Positions 1-8,164 of a stretch of 64,000 nucleotides of DNA are shown piece after piece. A program made the position numbers and the translations under genes. Location of the stretch: the NCBI GenBank assembly GCA_934729465.1, contig CAKVEP010000002.1:1-64000 (forward strand), given 5' to 3'. Each line of letters starts with the position of its first letter. Within the stretch, counting starts at the first letter, position 1. The notes beneath the pieces were generated by a model, which was not told the origin of the DNA, ran no database searches, and was given only the letters and a program-made list of their open reading frames with translations. The DNA comes from an uncultured Eubacteriales bacterium (GTDB lineage Bacteria; Bacillota; Clostridia; Oscillospirales; Acutalibacteraceae).

Positions 1-83
1 TAGAGGCGGCTAGTAGTACAAGGGCTTCGCCCGTTAAAGAAATACCCCCAGCTAGGCTGGGGGATGCTTATTATTTATTTTAA
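1..83 (+). mobile_element. possible 3' end of an IS200/IS605-type element (TnpB tail plus end hairpin)
   Basis: A short GC-rich patch sits at the window edge in otherwise AT-rich DNA. It holds a small hairpin (GGGC-TTC-GCCC, about 22-32) and a second strong hairpin (CCCCCAGC / GCTGGGGG, about 45-63). One frame stays open from base 3 to a stop at 81-83 and reads as a short polar C-terminal tail. A tnpB end overlapping a terminal palindrome would look like this, but the gene body lies outside the window. It could equally be the terminator of an unseen upstream gene. Confidence 0.3.
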
Positions 84-167
84 CATTTGTCTTAGTTTGA
101 GCTAATATTGAGACTTACGGCATATATATTTAATTAAATTGACAATTTTAAAAGGAGAGAAAATTAA

Positions 168-1319
168 ATGCGTAAAATTAAACTAAAATATATATGGTTG
201 TCGGCTGTATTGTTTATTTTGGAATGTGGTGTTGATAACGAAGTAAAAGCGGAGGAAATTAATGTGTCTGCTAAATCGTCCATATTGATTTGTGCAGACT
301 CAGGCGATGTTGTGTGGAGTAAAAACGAACACGAGCCTTTACCTATAGCGAGTACAACAAAAATTATGACATCATTATTAACCATAGAACATTCGCAAGC
401 GGAGAATAAAGACGTTGAAATAACAGATGAAATGGTTAGAGTTGAAGGGACGTCCATGGGACTGAGAGCAGGCGACGTTATAAAGCTCAAAGAGCTTGCA
501 AAGGGAATGCTTTTGCCATCGGGCAACGATGCCGCAAACGCAGCGGCGATAGCCATAAGCGGAACTACTGAAAAATTTTCAGAATTAATGAATGAAAAGG
601 CACACCAAATAGGAATGAAAAACACAAATTTTGTGACTCCGTCAGGGCTTGACAGCGGAGACCATCATTCAACAGCGTATGATATGGCTATTTTAGGGGC
701 TTTTGCAATGGAGAATGAGGAATTTTCAAATATAGCATCGAAAAAGAGTATGAAAGTTAATTTTGTGAATCCTTCAAAAAGTGTAAATTTGTCGAATCAT
801 AATAAACTGTTAAGGCTATACGACGGCTGTATAGGCATAAAAACAGGCTTTACAAAAGCTGCGGGAAGATGTTTGGTGTCGTGTGCACAAAAAGATGGAG
901 TGAGGTTGGTAGCTGTGACGCTAAACGCTCCCAATGACTGGGATGACCACAAAACTTTATATGATTATGGATTTAAAAATACGATTAGCAAAGAATTTGA
1001 CGATAGAAATTTTAGAACGTCTATACCAGTTAAAGATGGAATTGTAGATGATGTATCATTAGCGGGAACAACGAGTTTTGTGCGAACGTTTAAATTGGGC
1101 GATGAGAACAAAATTACACGAAAAATTGAAATGGATGATTATTGTGTTGCGCCAATAGAGAGGGGACAAATCGTTGGAAAAGTGGTATACTATTTTGGAG
1201 ACAAAAAAATAGGAGAGAATAATATAATATCCGAGCAAGATATTGCTGAAAAAAAAGTAGAGCGTGGGAAGTTAGCGCAAATATGGGATTTTATAAAAAA
1301 TTTATTTAGTAAAAAATAA
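168..1319 (+). CDS. D-alanyl-D-alanine carboxypeptidase (DacA/DacF type, PBP5-like)
   Basis: Serine D,D-carboxypeptidase that trims the terminal D-Ala from peptidoglycan stem peptides outside the membrane. The 383-residue product has a basic, hydrophobic N-terminus that serves as a signal peptide (about residues 1-28). It carries the three penicillin-binding motifs: S62-T-T-K65, S119-G-N121 and K226-T-G228. A C-terminal beta-rich domain follows, ending in a basic amphipathic stretch that may anchor it to the membrane. Start ATG 168 follows AAAAGGAGAG. The rluB gene begins 14 bases after the stop, the same pairing seen in other clostridia. Family assignment is firm; whether it is the vegetative or the sporulation paralogue cannot be decided here. 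Confidence 0.93.
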   Translation: MRKIKLKYIWLSAVLFILECGVDNEVKAEEINVSAKSSILICADSGDVVWSKNEHEPLPIASTTKIMTSLLTIEHSQAENKDVEITDEMVRVEGTSMGLRAGDVIKLKELAKGMLLPSGNDAANAAAIAISGTTEKFSELMNEKAHQIGMKNTNFVTPSGLDSGDHHSTAYDMAILGAFAMENEEFSNIASKKSMKVNFVNPSKSVNLSNHNKLLRLYDGCIGIKTGFTKAAGRCLVSCAQKDGVRLVAVTLNAPNDWDDHKTLYDYGFKNTISKEFDDRNFRTSIPVKDGIVDDVSLAGTTSFVRTFKLGDENKITRKIEMDDYCVAPIERGQIVGKVVYYFGDKKIGENNIISEQDIAEKKVERGKLAQIWDFIKNLFSKK

Positions 1320-1333
1320 AATGGGGGATATAC

Positions 1334-2062
1334 TTGAATAAAAATGGCGGAATGGTAAGATTACAAAAATTTCTTGCAGATTGTGGAGTTGCTTCAAGAA
1401 GGAAGTCGGAGCAAATGATATCAGACGGAATAGTAAAGGTTAATGGGGTTGTGGCGTCGATAGGTGACAAAGTAAACCCCTGCAGGGATAAGGTTACAGT
1501 TAGAGATAGAAGAGTAAACAACGATAAAGAAAAATATTATATAATGCTTCATAAGCCCAGAGGCTTTATCTCTACAATGAAAGATGAGCAAGAAAGGAAA
1601 TGTGTTGCAGACCTAGTTTCGGATGTTCCGAAAAGGGTATACCCCGTTGGAAGGCTAGACAGAGAATCAGAAGGCTTACTTCTAATGACTAACGATGGAG
1701 AGTTTACAAACAATATTATACACCCATCTAAACATATAAATAAGATTTACAGAGTAACCGTAAGACCGGGAATAACAGAAGAACAAATAACTCAAATGTG
1801 CGTTGGAATGGAAATAGACGGTAGACAAACTGCTCCGGCAAAAGTACATGTGTTAGAAAACAGAAATGGAAGAGTAGTATTAGAAATCGTATTGCAGGAA
1901 GGTAGAAATAGACAAATAAGAAAAATGTGTGAAAATCTTGGTTTAGAGGTTGCGAGGCTTAAGAGGATAGGTATAGGAAACCTTAAACTTGGAATGCTTC
2001 AACCTGGCAAATGGAGAGATTTAACTCCTGAAGAGATTAACAGTTTAAAAGGACAAAAATAA
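1334..2062 (+). CDS. rluB: 23S rRNA pseudouridine synthase, RluB/RsuA family
   Basis: Isomerises a uridine to pseudouridine in 23S rRNA (family member RluB acts at about U2605). The 242-residue protein has an N-terminal S4 RNA-binding domain (RLQKFLADCGVASRRKSE) and the catalytic motif GRLDRESEGLLLMTNDG with the nucleophilic Asp near residue 110. A further family motif, EGRNRQIRKM, lies near residue 190. The TTG start at 1334 follows GGGGGAT at good spacing; ATG 1352 is an alternative that also keeps the S4 domain. It is probably cotranscribed with the upstream carboxypeptidase. Confidence 0.93.
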   Translation: MNKNGGMVRLQKFLADCGVASRRKSEQMISDGIVKVNGVVASIGDKVNPCRDKVTVRDRRVNNDKEKYYIMLHKPRGFISTMKDEQERKCVADLVSDVPKRVYPVGRLDRESEGLLLMTNDGEFTNNIIHPSKHINKIYRVTVRPGITEEQITQMCVGMEIDGRQTAPAKVHVLENRNGRVVLEIVLQEGRNRQIRKMCENLGLEVARLKRIGIGNLKLGMLQPGKWRDLTPEEINSLKGQK

Positions 2063-2098
2063 ATTTTACAATCAACCCGGGAGGTTATAAAGTAAAAA

Positions 2099-3427
2099 AT
2101 GAGGAATTTAAAAAATGATAAAGTAATAAAGCTTTTATCCGGTCTTTTTGATGACGGTAATTTTATGGAAATAAACCCATGCGTTAATAGTGATGACGAC
2201 ACAGCATCATTAATATGTGTTCACGGGAAAGTAAATGAAAAATACGTTTATGCTTTCGCACAAAACAGCGAAATTAATGGTGGAGCGGTTTGTAGAAATA
2301 ATGTGATAAAGCTTAAAAAACTTTATTTGCTAGCTTTGAAAACGGGGGCGCCTATAGTTGGAATTTACGACTCATGTGGGGGAAATCTTAATGAGGGCAA
2401 TGAGTTGCTTATTGAGTATAACACTATTCTTTGCGAGTGTAATAGATTATCCGGGGTTGTTCCACAAGTGTCAATAATTTTAGGAATGTGTTTTGGGATA
2501 TCGGCTGTTATAGCTAGCAGTGCAGACGTTTTAATTATGGATAAAAAAGCCAAATGCGGTTTGGACATAGGTGGAGATAACAGTGATTATGTAAATTGTG
2601 AAAAATCAGGAGTTAGCCATATAACGTGTGAAAACAATGAAGAGTGTATATTTAAAGCTAGAAAAATATTGAGTATGTTGCCGTCTAATAACATATCAAG
2701 TGTTTTGCAACTTGACTACATTGAACCTAATATTTCGGAAAACTTAAATTTATCAAATCCATATAGTGTTATAGATAATTTAGTTGATGGCGGGAGCTTT
2801 GTTGAATTTCAGAAAAATTTTGGTAGAAGTTTTGTAACAGGGCTTTCGACCATAAAAGGTAATACGGTTGGAATTATAATTTCAACTGATGAAAACAGCG
2901 GGACGATAGATGCAGACTCTTGTGTTAAAATATCAAGGTTTATAAGAGTGTGTGATTCATATTCTATACCGTGCATAACAATGATAAATGCAAATAAATT
3001 TAACTCTTTAAAAGAGGCGTCTAGGGTGTGTAGCGTTTATAGTGAAGCGACGTGTGTAAAAATCACTGTTATAATAGGTAGAGCTTGTGGAGCGGTGAAC
3101 GTGGCTTTTTGCGGACAAAATAGTATAGATGTTGTTTTATCTTGGGAAACGGCTGTAATTTCTGCGTTACCTCCGGAAACAGCTGTGGAAGTGCTGTGGC
3201 ATGACAGGCTAAAAAATACAGGTCACAATACCTCTGGTTTAAGGAAGACGCTTGAAAATGAGTATGTGAAAGAACAATCATCGAGCTTTTTGGCTTGTAA
3301 GAGTGGTCTTGCCCAAGAAATTATATCTGAAAGTCAAACCCGTGAAAAAATCTCATATTATTTGTCTATGCTGGTCAATAAAAGGGAATTTAGATTGCCG
3401 AAAAAGCATTCTAATATGCGTATTTAG
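2099..3427 (+). CDS. acyl-CoA carboxyltransferase subunit (MmdA/PccB/12S type), short and divergent
   Basis: Carboxyltransferase domain protein (crotonase fold, two repeats) expected to move CO2 between biotin on the next gene's product and an acyl-CoA. The N-terminal half has GAPIVGIYDSCGGNLNEG and GVVPQVSIILGMC where relatives carry GARIQEG and an oxyanion GGG; the C-terminal half has a SEATCVKITVIIGRACGAVN stretch. At 442 residues it is shorter than the roughly 510-520 usual for this family and many normally fixed glycines differ. The GGGAGG upstream is 14 bases from ATG 2099, and an in-frame stop excludes an earlier start. It leads the set carboxyltransferase - biotin carrier - OadA-like. 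The acyl-CoA substrate is unknown; loss of activity is possible. Confidence 0.8.
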   Translation: MRNLKNDKVIKLLSGLFDDGNFMEINPCVNSDDDTASLICVHGKVNEKYVYAFAQNSEINGGAVCRNNVIKLKKLYLLALKTGAPIVGIYDSCGGNLNEGNELLIEYNTILCECNRLSGVVPQVSIILGMCFGISAVIASSADVLIMDKKAKCGLDIGGDNSDYVNCEKSGVSHITCENNEECIFKARKILSMLPSNNISSVLQLDYIEPNISENLNLSNPYSVIDNLVDGGSFVEFQKNFGRSFVTGLSTIKGNTVGIIISTDENSGTIDADSCVKISRFIRVCDSYSIPCITMINANKFNSLKEASRVCSVYSEATCVKITVIIGRACGAVNVAFCGQNSIDVVLSWETAVISALPPETAVEVLWHDRLKNTGHNTSGLRKTLENEYVKEQSSSFLACKSGLAQEIISESQTREKISYYLSMLVNKREFRLPKKHSNMRI

Positions 3428-3446
3428 TATGGATGGAGGTTTAAAA

Positions 3447-3812
3447 ATGAAGAATTTGAAAATTACAGTTAATGGGACTGTATATGATGTTAAGGTTGAA
3501 GAGGTCGAAGAAAACAGCAATGAAAGTATAGAAAATAATAAAAATTTTCATAAAAAACCTATGGATAATAATGTTAATAGTATTGAAAATAATGAAATAA
3601 AAGAGATTGTCAAGGCGCCGATTTCTGGTTCGGTTGTGGCTGTTAATGTACAAAATGGGGATAGTGTTAAAAGAGGCGACGTGTTGATGGTAATTGAAGC
3701 TATGAAAATGGAAAATGAAATTGTGTCGCCTATTGATGCTACAGTTTTAAACGTAAGAGTAAAAAAGGGAGAAATGGTAGAATCAGAGGCTCCTTTGGTG
3801 TTCTTGAGTTAA
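3447..3812 (+). CDS. biotin carboxyl carrier protein (1.3S / BCCP-like)
   Basis: Carrier whose biotin is carboxylated by one partner enzyme and decarboxylated by another. The 121-residue protein has a beta-rich N-terminus, an Asn/Glu-rich linker (about 20-52) and a C-terminal biotinyl domain (about 53-121). That domain contains the EAMKM motif, with K87 the predicted biotinylation site, and the hairpin partner GDSVKRGD. Start ATG 3447 follows GGAGG by 7 bases; the open frame extends upstream into the preceding gene but without a better site. It lies between two carboxyltransferase genes. Confidence 0.93.
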   Translation: MKNLKITVNGTVYDVKVEEVEENSNESIENNKNFHKKPMDNNVNSIENNEIKEIVKAPISGSVVAVNVQNGDSVKRGDVLMVIEAMKMENEIVSPIDATVLNVRVKKGEMVESEAPLVFLS

Positions 3813-3824
3813 GGCGGTGAAATT

Positions 3825-5228
3825 TTGGATAAAAGAAGATTGTTAATAACCGAAACAGTTTTAAGAGATGCGCACCAATCATTGCTTGCTACCAGAATGC
3901 CTATAAGCGACATGCTGCCTATATTGGACAAGCTTGACAAAGTTGGATTTTACTCATTAGAATGCTGGGGCGGAGCGACATTTGATGCTTGTCTTAGATT
4001 TCTTGATGAAGACCCGTGGGAAAGGCTTAGGGTAATAAGAAATAAATGTAAAAACACTAAATTGCAAATGCTTTTCAGAGGTCAAAATATGCTTGGCTAC
4101 AGGCACTATGCTGATGACGTGGTGGAATATTTTGTTCAAAAATCAGTTTCTAACGGAATAGATATAATAAGAGTTTTCGATGCCCTTAATGATGTGGAAA
4201 ATTTAAAGGTTTCGGTAAAAGCAGCCAAAAAAGAAGGAGCTCATGCACAAGTTGCAATGTCTTATACTACGGGTCCTGTTTTTACAGACGATTATTATGT
4301 TGAGTATGCAAAGAAAATAGCCGATATAGGAGCAGATTCTATTTGTATTAAAGACATGGCAGCTCTTTTAACGCCGTATAATGCCGAAAGCCTCGTGAAA
4401 AAAATAAAAGATGCTGTGGATTTGCCAATCCAAATTCACACTCATTATACTTCTGGCTTAGCTTCAATGTGTATATTAAAAGGGGTGGAAGCCGGAGCTA
4501 CGATGGTTGACACAGCTATGTCACCGCTTGCGTTAGGCACGTCTCACGCTCCAACAGAGTCGATAGTTGCAGCGTTTAAAAACACTAAATACGACACCGG
4601 TCTTGACTTGTCACTATTAAGTGAAATCAGAGATTATTTTATGGGTCTTAGAAAAAAATATATAGAAAAAGGTCTTTTAGACCCAAGTATGCTAGCCACA
4701 AACGTTAATGCGTTAATTTATCAGGTGCCGGGTGGAATGCTTTCTAATTTGCTTTTACAGTTGAAGCAATCGGGAAAGGCAGACAAACTCCAAGAGGTTT
4801 TAGAAGAGGTACCGAGAGTCAGGGCAGATGCAGGGTATCCGCCGCTTGTCACGCCAACTTCGCAAATAGTCGGGACTCAAGCTGTGTATAACGTTATAAC
4901 TGGAGAACGGTATAAAGTATGTACAAATGAATTTAAAAATCTTGTAACAGGGAAGTATGGTCACACACCGATTAGTATTTCACCTGAGTTTATAAGAAAG
5001 GTAGCCGGAAATCAAGAGGTCATAGATTGTAGACCGGCAGACTTGCTTGAGCCGGAATTAGACAAATTGCGAGCAGAGGTAAGCGAATGGTTGGAGCAGG
5101 AAGAAGACGTATTATCTTATGCACAATTTCCGAAGGTGTCGGTGGAATTTTTCGAGAAAAGACGTAATAAAAAATATTCAGTAAACGGTTTAGCTTACTT
5201 AAAAGAAAAAAGCATACATCCCATTTAA
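3825..5228 (+). CDS. oadA: oxaloacetate decarboxylase alpha / pyruvate carboxylase CB-like subunit (5S type)
   Basis: Carboxyltransferase of the HMGL/TIM-barrel type that interconverts pyruvate and oxaloacetate using carboxybiotin. The N-terminus ITETVLRDAHQSLLATRM is diagnostic; D15 and the IQIHTHYTSG stretch (about 205) supply metal ligands, and KDMAALL (about 180) holds the Lys that is carboxylated in relatives. A conserved carboxylase domain follows to residue 467. There is no fused biotin domain, so the separate carrier upstream must serve it. The TTG start follows AAGGCGGTGA. No membrane beta subunit (OadB) or biotin carboxylase lies nearby. Confidence 0.9.
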   Translation: MDKRRLLITETVLRDAHQSLLATRMPISDMLPILDKLDKVGFYSLECWGGATFDACLRFLDEDPWERLRVIRNKCKNTKLQMLFRGQNMLGYRHYADDVVEYFVQKSVSNGIDIIRVFDALNDVENLKVSVKAAKKEGAHAQVAMSYTTGPVFTDDYYVEYAKKIADIGADSICIKDMAALLTPYNAESLVKKIKDAVDLPIQIHTHYTSGLASMCILKGVEAGATMVDTAMSPLALGTSHAPTESIVAAFKNTKYDTGLDLSLLSEIRDYFMGLRKKYIEKGLLDPSMLATNVNALIYQVPGGMLSNLLLQLKQSGKADKLQEVLEEVPRVRADAGYPPLVTPTSQIVGTQAVYNVITGERYKVCTNEFKNLVTGKYGHTPISISPEFIRKVAGNQEVIDCRPADLLEPELDKLRAEVSEWLEQEEDVLSYAQFPKVSVEFFEKRRNKKYSVNGLAYLKEKSIHPI

Positions 5229-5248
5229 AAGGATGTATGCTTAAAAAA
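5210..5248 (+). terminator. rho-independent terminator after oadA
   Basis: A perfect 12-bp stem AAGCATACATCC / GGATGTATGCTT (5210-5221, 5231-5242) overlaps the oadA stop codon. The 3' side runs into A-rich sequence and the 5' flank is A-rich too, so it may work for rpsT on the minus strand. A second hairpin, CACCATTTA / TAAATGGTG, follows at 5255-5279 between the convergent genes. Confidence 0.6.
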
Positions 5249-5289
5249 TAATAACACCATTTAAACTTAATAAATGGTGAAATATAAAT

Positions 5290-5553
5290 TTATGCACTCA
5301 CAGAATTAAACTTATGCATTAACTTAGATTTTTTTCTAGCAGCAGTATTTTTATGCAAAATACCTTTAGAAACAGCCATGTCTATGTTCTTTAAAGCAGC
5401 TTTTACGGAAACTTCGGCATTAGCTGAAGAACTGTTGACGTCCATAACTGCCTTGCTGATAGCTGTTTTTAAAGCTGAATTACGAGCTTTGTTTCTTTGA
5501 GTTTTGCTAGCAATCGTTAAAACTCTTTTCTTTGCTGATTTTATATTTGGCAA
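5290..5553 (-). CDS. rpsT: 30S ribosomal protein S20
   Basis: Small basic helical protein binding 16S rRNA in the 30S body. The 87-residue product starts PNIKSAKKRVLT and ends with the typical HKNTAARKKSKLMHKF. The true start is TTG at 5553, preceded by GGGAGGG; the longer open frame upstream adds a hydrophobic tail not found in S20. It stands alone between two convergently or tandemly placed units, as often seen for rpsT, upstream (by transcription order) of the symporter gene's 3' neighbour. Confidence 0.96.
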   Translation of the reverse strand: MPNIKSAKKRVLTIASKTQRNKARNSALKTAISKAVMDVNSSSANAEVSVKAALKNIDMAVSKGILHKNTAARKKSKLMHKFNSVSA

Positions 5554-5631
5554 TATTAACCCTCCCCATATAAAAATATTCCTTGAATATAATAACATGA
5601 ATATAATTAAAAATCAATAGAGGAAATCAAA

Positions 5632-6987
5632 TTATTTTTGAGTTAGACCAATTATGAACACGATGAATATAAATATCGGAGCGACGTATTTCATAATAAT
5701 ATCAAAAAATTTAGAAAATTTAAAGTTTTCATCACCCAAGCGAATTTCTTTTAGGAGGTTTTTGCTTTTGTATATATACCCAACAAATATACATGTAAAG
5801 ATGGCGGAAAGAGGCATAAACAATTTATCTGTAAAGTATACCAGTAAATCGAAAAGGTTCATTCCCATAATTTTAAAATTTTCTAGTAAGCCGTTTGAAA
5901 GAGAAACTAATGTGCTCATTATCCCTATAACCACAGCTGAAATTATTGTTGCAGAGTGCCTCTTTATTTTAAGCATATCAATAAGTGTGGCAGATATTAC
6001 TTCTAATGATGCCATGGCAGAAGTAGTTGCAGCGAAAAAAACAAGAAGGAAAAATATTAGACCAAATATATTTCCCAAAGGGATGGATTCAAATACCATA
6101 GGTAGCGTATGGAATATTAAGCCCGGACCAGATGAAGGTTCAAACCCGAAGGAGAACACAGCCGGTAAAATTGCAAGACCTGAAAGGATAGATATAACAA
6201 TATCCAAAAACGCTATCCAAGCAGAACTTTTTGGCATATTTTCGTTTTTACTAAGGTAGCTTCCGTAAGTTACTGTTATGCCCATGCCGAGCCCCAAGCT
6301 AAAGAAAGACTGAGACAACGCTGCAGCTAATGACTTTAATATATCAGAAGTGGACCCTATAGAGTTTAAATTTACGGCAAACAAAAAATTCAATCCTTGA
6401 GAAGCATTGGGAAGAGTAACAGATTTAATTGCAACTACAAAGAGTAAAATGAAAAGTCCGGGAAGCATTATCTTACTTGTTTTTTCGATTCCCTTTGATA
6501 TGCCTAGCAATACTATAGCAGTACATATTATTAAGAACAAAAGAGTAAAAATTATAGGTTCGGATGTGCTTGAGATAAAATTATTGAAAAATTGAACTTT
6601 ATCTGTCCCGAAACTTTGGTTTGTCAAATAAGAGAAAATGTATTTTAAAACCCATCCGCCAACAACACAGTAGTAAAAAAGCAGTATTAACGAGCACAAA
6701 ACCCCTAAAGCCCCAACAAAAGTCCATTTATTATTTAATTTTTTGTAAGCCGCCGCAGCACTCAGTTGAGTGGTCCTTCCTATGGACATTTCAGCTAATG
6801 TTATTGGAATTCCAAGTATTATGGAAAACATTATATAAAATATTATAAATAATCCGCCACCGTTGTATCCGACAACGTAAGGGAACTTCCATAGGTTTCC
6901 AAGACCAATTGCAGCACCTGCAGAGCTTAGTATGAAACCGATGGACGAAGAAAATTTACCACGTTTTTGTGTACTATCATTATCCAC
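5632..6987 (-). CDS. sodium-dependent transporter, neurotransmitter:sodium symporter (SNF/NSS) family
   Basis: Multi-pass inner-membrane Na+-coupled symporter of the LeuT/MhsT fold, probably importing an amino acid; substrate unknown. The N-terminus has the hallmark SSAGAAIGLGNLWKFPYVVGYNGGG, quoted in part: the unwound TM1 region AIGLGNLWKFPY binds Na+ and substrate. About 11-12 membrane segments can be drawn over 451 residues, the usual length for bacterial members. Start GTG 6987 is preceded by AGGAG at 8 bases. Confidence 0.92.
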   Translation of the reverse strand: MDNDSTQKRGKFSSSIGFILSSAGAAIGLGNLWKFPYVVGYNGGGLFIIFYIMFSIILGIPITLAEMSIGRTTQLSAAAAYKKLNNKWTFVGALGVLCSLILLFYYCVVGGWVLKYIFSYLTNQSFGTDKVQFFNNFISSTSEPIIFTLLFLIICTAIVLLGISKGIEKTSKIMLPGLFILLFVVAIKSVTLPNASQGLNFLFAVNLNSIGSTSDILKSLAAALSQSFFSLGLGMGITVTYGSYLSKNENMPKSSAWIAFLDIVISILSGLAILPAVFSFGFEPSSGPGLIFHTLPMVFESIPLGNIFGLIFFLLVFFAATTSAMASLEVISATLIDMLKIKRHSATIISAVVIGIMSTLVSLSNGLLENFKIMGMNLFDLLVYFTDKLFMPLSAIFTCIFVGYIYKSKNLLKEIRLGDENFKFSKFFDIIMKYVAPIFIFIVFIIGLTQK

Positions 6988-7011
6988 AATATCAACTCCT
7001 GTAATAAAAGT

Positions 7012-8118
7012 TTAATAGATAATGTTTAGTATTATCGAATTTGATAGTAAAAATCCTTTATCGGTTAATTTTATTTTATTATCTTCACATTTTACAACAC
7101 CGTATTTTTCCATTTCTTTAGCTTTTTTGAAAAATTTGTGCGGTATATTACAATTGAATTTCTTAAGAAATTCAGAGTTATCAAGTCCGCTGTTAAGCCT
7201 AAGAGCAAGCATACAATATTCTTCTATACTTCCTCCGTTTCCGTCCTTCACAATTTCACAGCTGGAAAGAAAATCGTTAATTGAATTTTTGTAATAAAAC
7301 CTTTCCCCATCAACAAAAGAGTGTGCCGACGGACCAATTCCAAGGTATTCTTTGCATTTCCAGTATTTTAAATTGTGTTTGCTTTGGTAGTTTTCTAAAC
7401 AAAAGTTTGATATTTCATAATGATTATAACCGCTTTTTTTAAGCTTTTCACACATTAATTCATACAAATCAGATTGCTCATCATCGTTTAGAAACGGAAT
7501 AGTGTCTTTCATGTAAAAATACGGCGTATTTTCTTCAACTTTAAGAATGTAACATGATACGTGAGGGATTTTTTGTTCAACACAAAATTCTAAGGAGTTT
7601 GTTAAAGACTTGCTATCTTGATTTGGAATTCCAATCATTAAATCAAGGGATAGGTTATTTATATTATTTTTCCGACATTTTTTAATGGTTGATATAATAT
7701 CGGAAACATTATGTTTCCTGCCAAGTAGCTTTAGTTCGCTTGGGTTTAAAGACTGAGCCCCGATAGACACTCTGTTTACCCCGATATTATTCAAAAGCTC
7801 AAAATCAATAAGATTATGATTACACGGATTAACCTCTATTGTTATTTCTTTTAAGTCATGGCGAAAAGACTCTTTTATTGTAAGTATTATGTCTGCAATA
7901 AAATGTGAGTTTATAGAGCTTGGTGTACCTCCACCTATATATATCGTGTCAACAGTGTGGCACAAAGAGTTTCCCCAAGCTTTTATGTTTTCGCATACTT
8001 TATTAACATAATTTTTAATAGCTAATTCATTGGGTGTTATTGAATAAAAGCTACAGTATGGGCATTTTCGGTTACAGAAAGGTATGTGTATATAAATGCC
8101 TAAATTTTTACCGGACAA
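7012..8118 (-). CDS. hemW: radical SAM heme chaperone HemW (coproporphyrinogen III oxidase-like)
   Basis: Radical-SAM family protein that binds heme and delivers it to target proteins; often misannotated as coproporphyrinogen dehydrogenase. The N-terminus GIYIHIPFC15NRKC19PYC22SF carries the CxxxCxxC 4Fe-4S motif, and YIGGGTPS follows. There is a HemN-like C-terminal domain. At 368 residues the length fits HemW, not HemN (about 455). The TTG at 8118 sits 8 bases after GGAGG and is preferred to the upstream TTG at 8133, which overlaps the ribosome site. It follows lepA by 46 bases, a classic lepA-hemW pair. Confidence 0.93.
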   Translation of the reverse strand: MSGKNLGIYIHIPFCNRKCPYCSFYSITPNELAIKNYVNKVCENIKAWGNSLCHTVDTIYIGGGTPSSINSHFIADIILTIKESFRHDLKEITIEVNPCNHNLIDFELLNNIGVNRVSIGAQSLNPSELKLLGRKHNVSDIISTIKKCRKNNINNLSLDLMIGIPNQDSKSLTNSLEFCVEQKIPHVSCYILKVEENTPYFYMKDTIPFLNDDEQSDLYELMCEKLKKSGYNHYEISNFCLENYQSKHNLKYWKCKEYLGIGPSAHSFVDGERFYYKNSINDFLSSCEIVKDGNGGSIEEYCMLALRLNSGLDNSEFLKKFNCNIPHKFFKKAKEMEKYGVVKCEDNKIKLTDKGFLLSNSIILNIIY

Positions 8119-8164
8119 AATGAAATCCTCCAAACAAAGTTAAATATTTTATTATTGTTACAAA

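Noticed and set aside
5654..6259. 201-residue open frame opposite the SNF transporter
   Set aside because: Shadow of the real minus-strand gene, whose membrane protein family is clear; no ribosome site.
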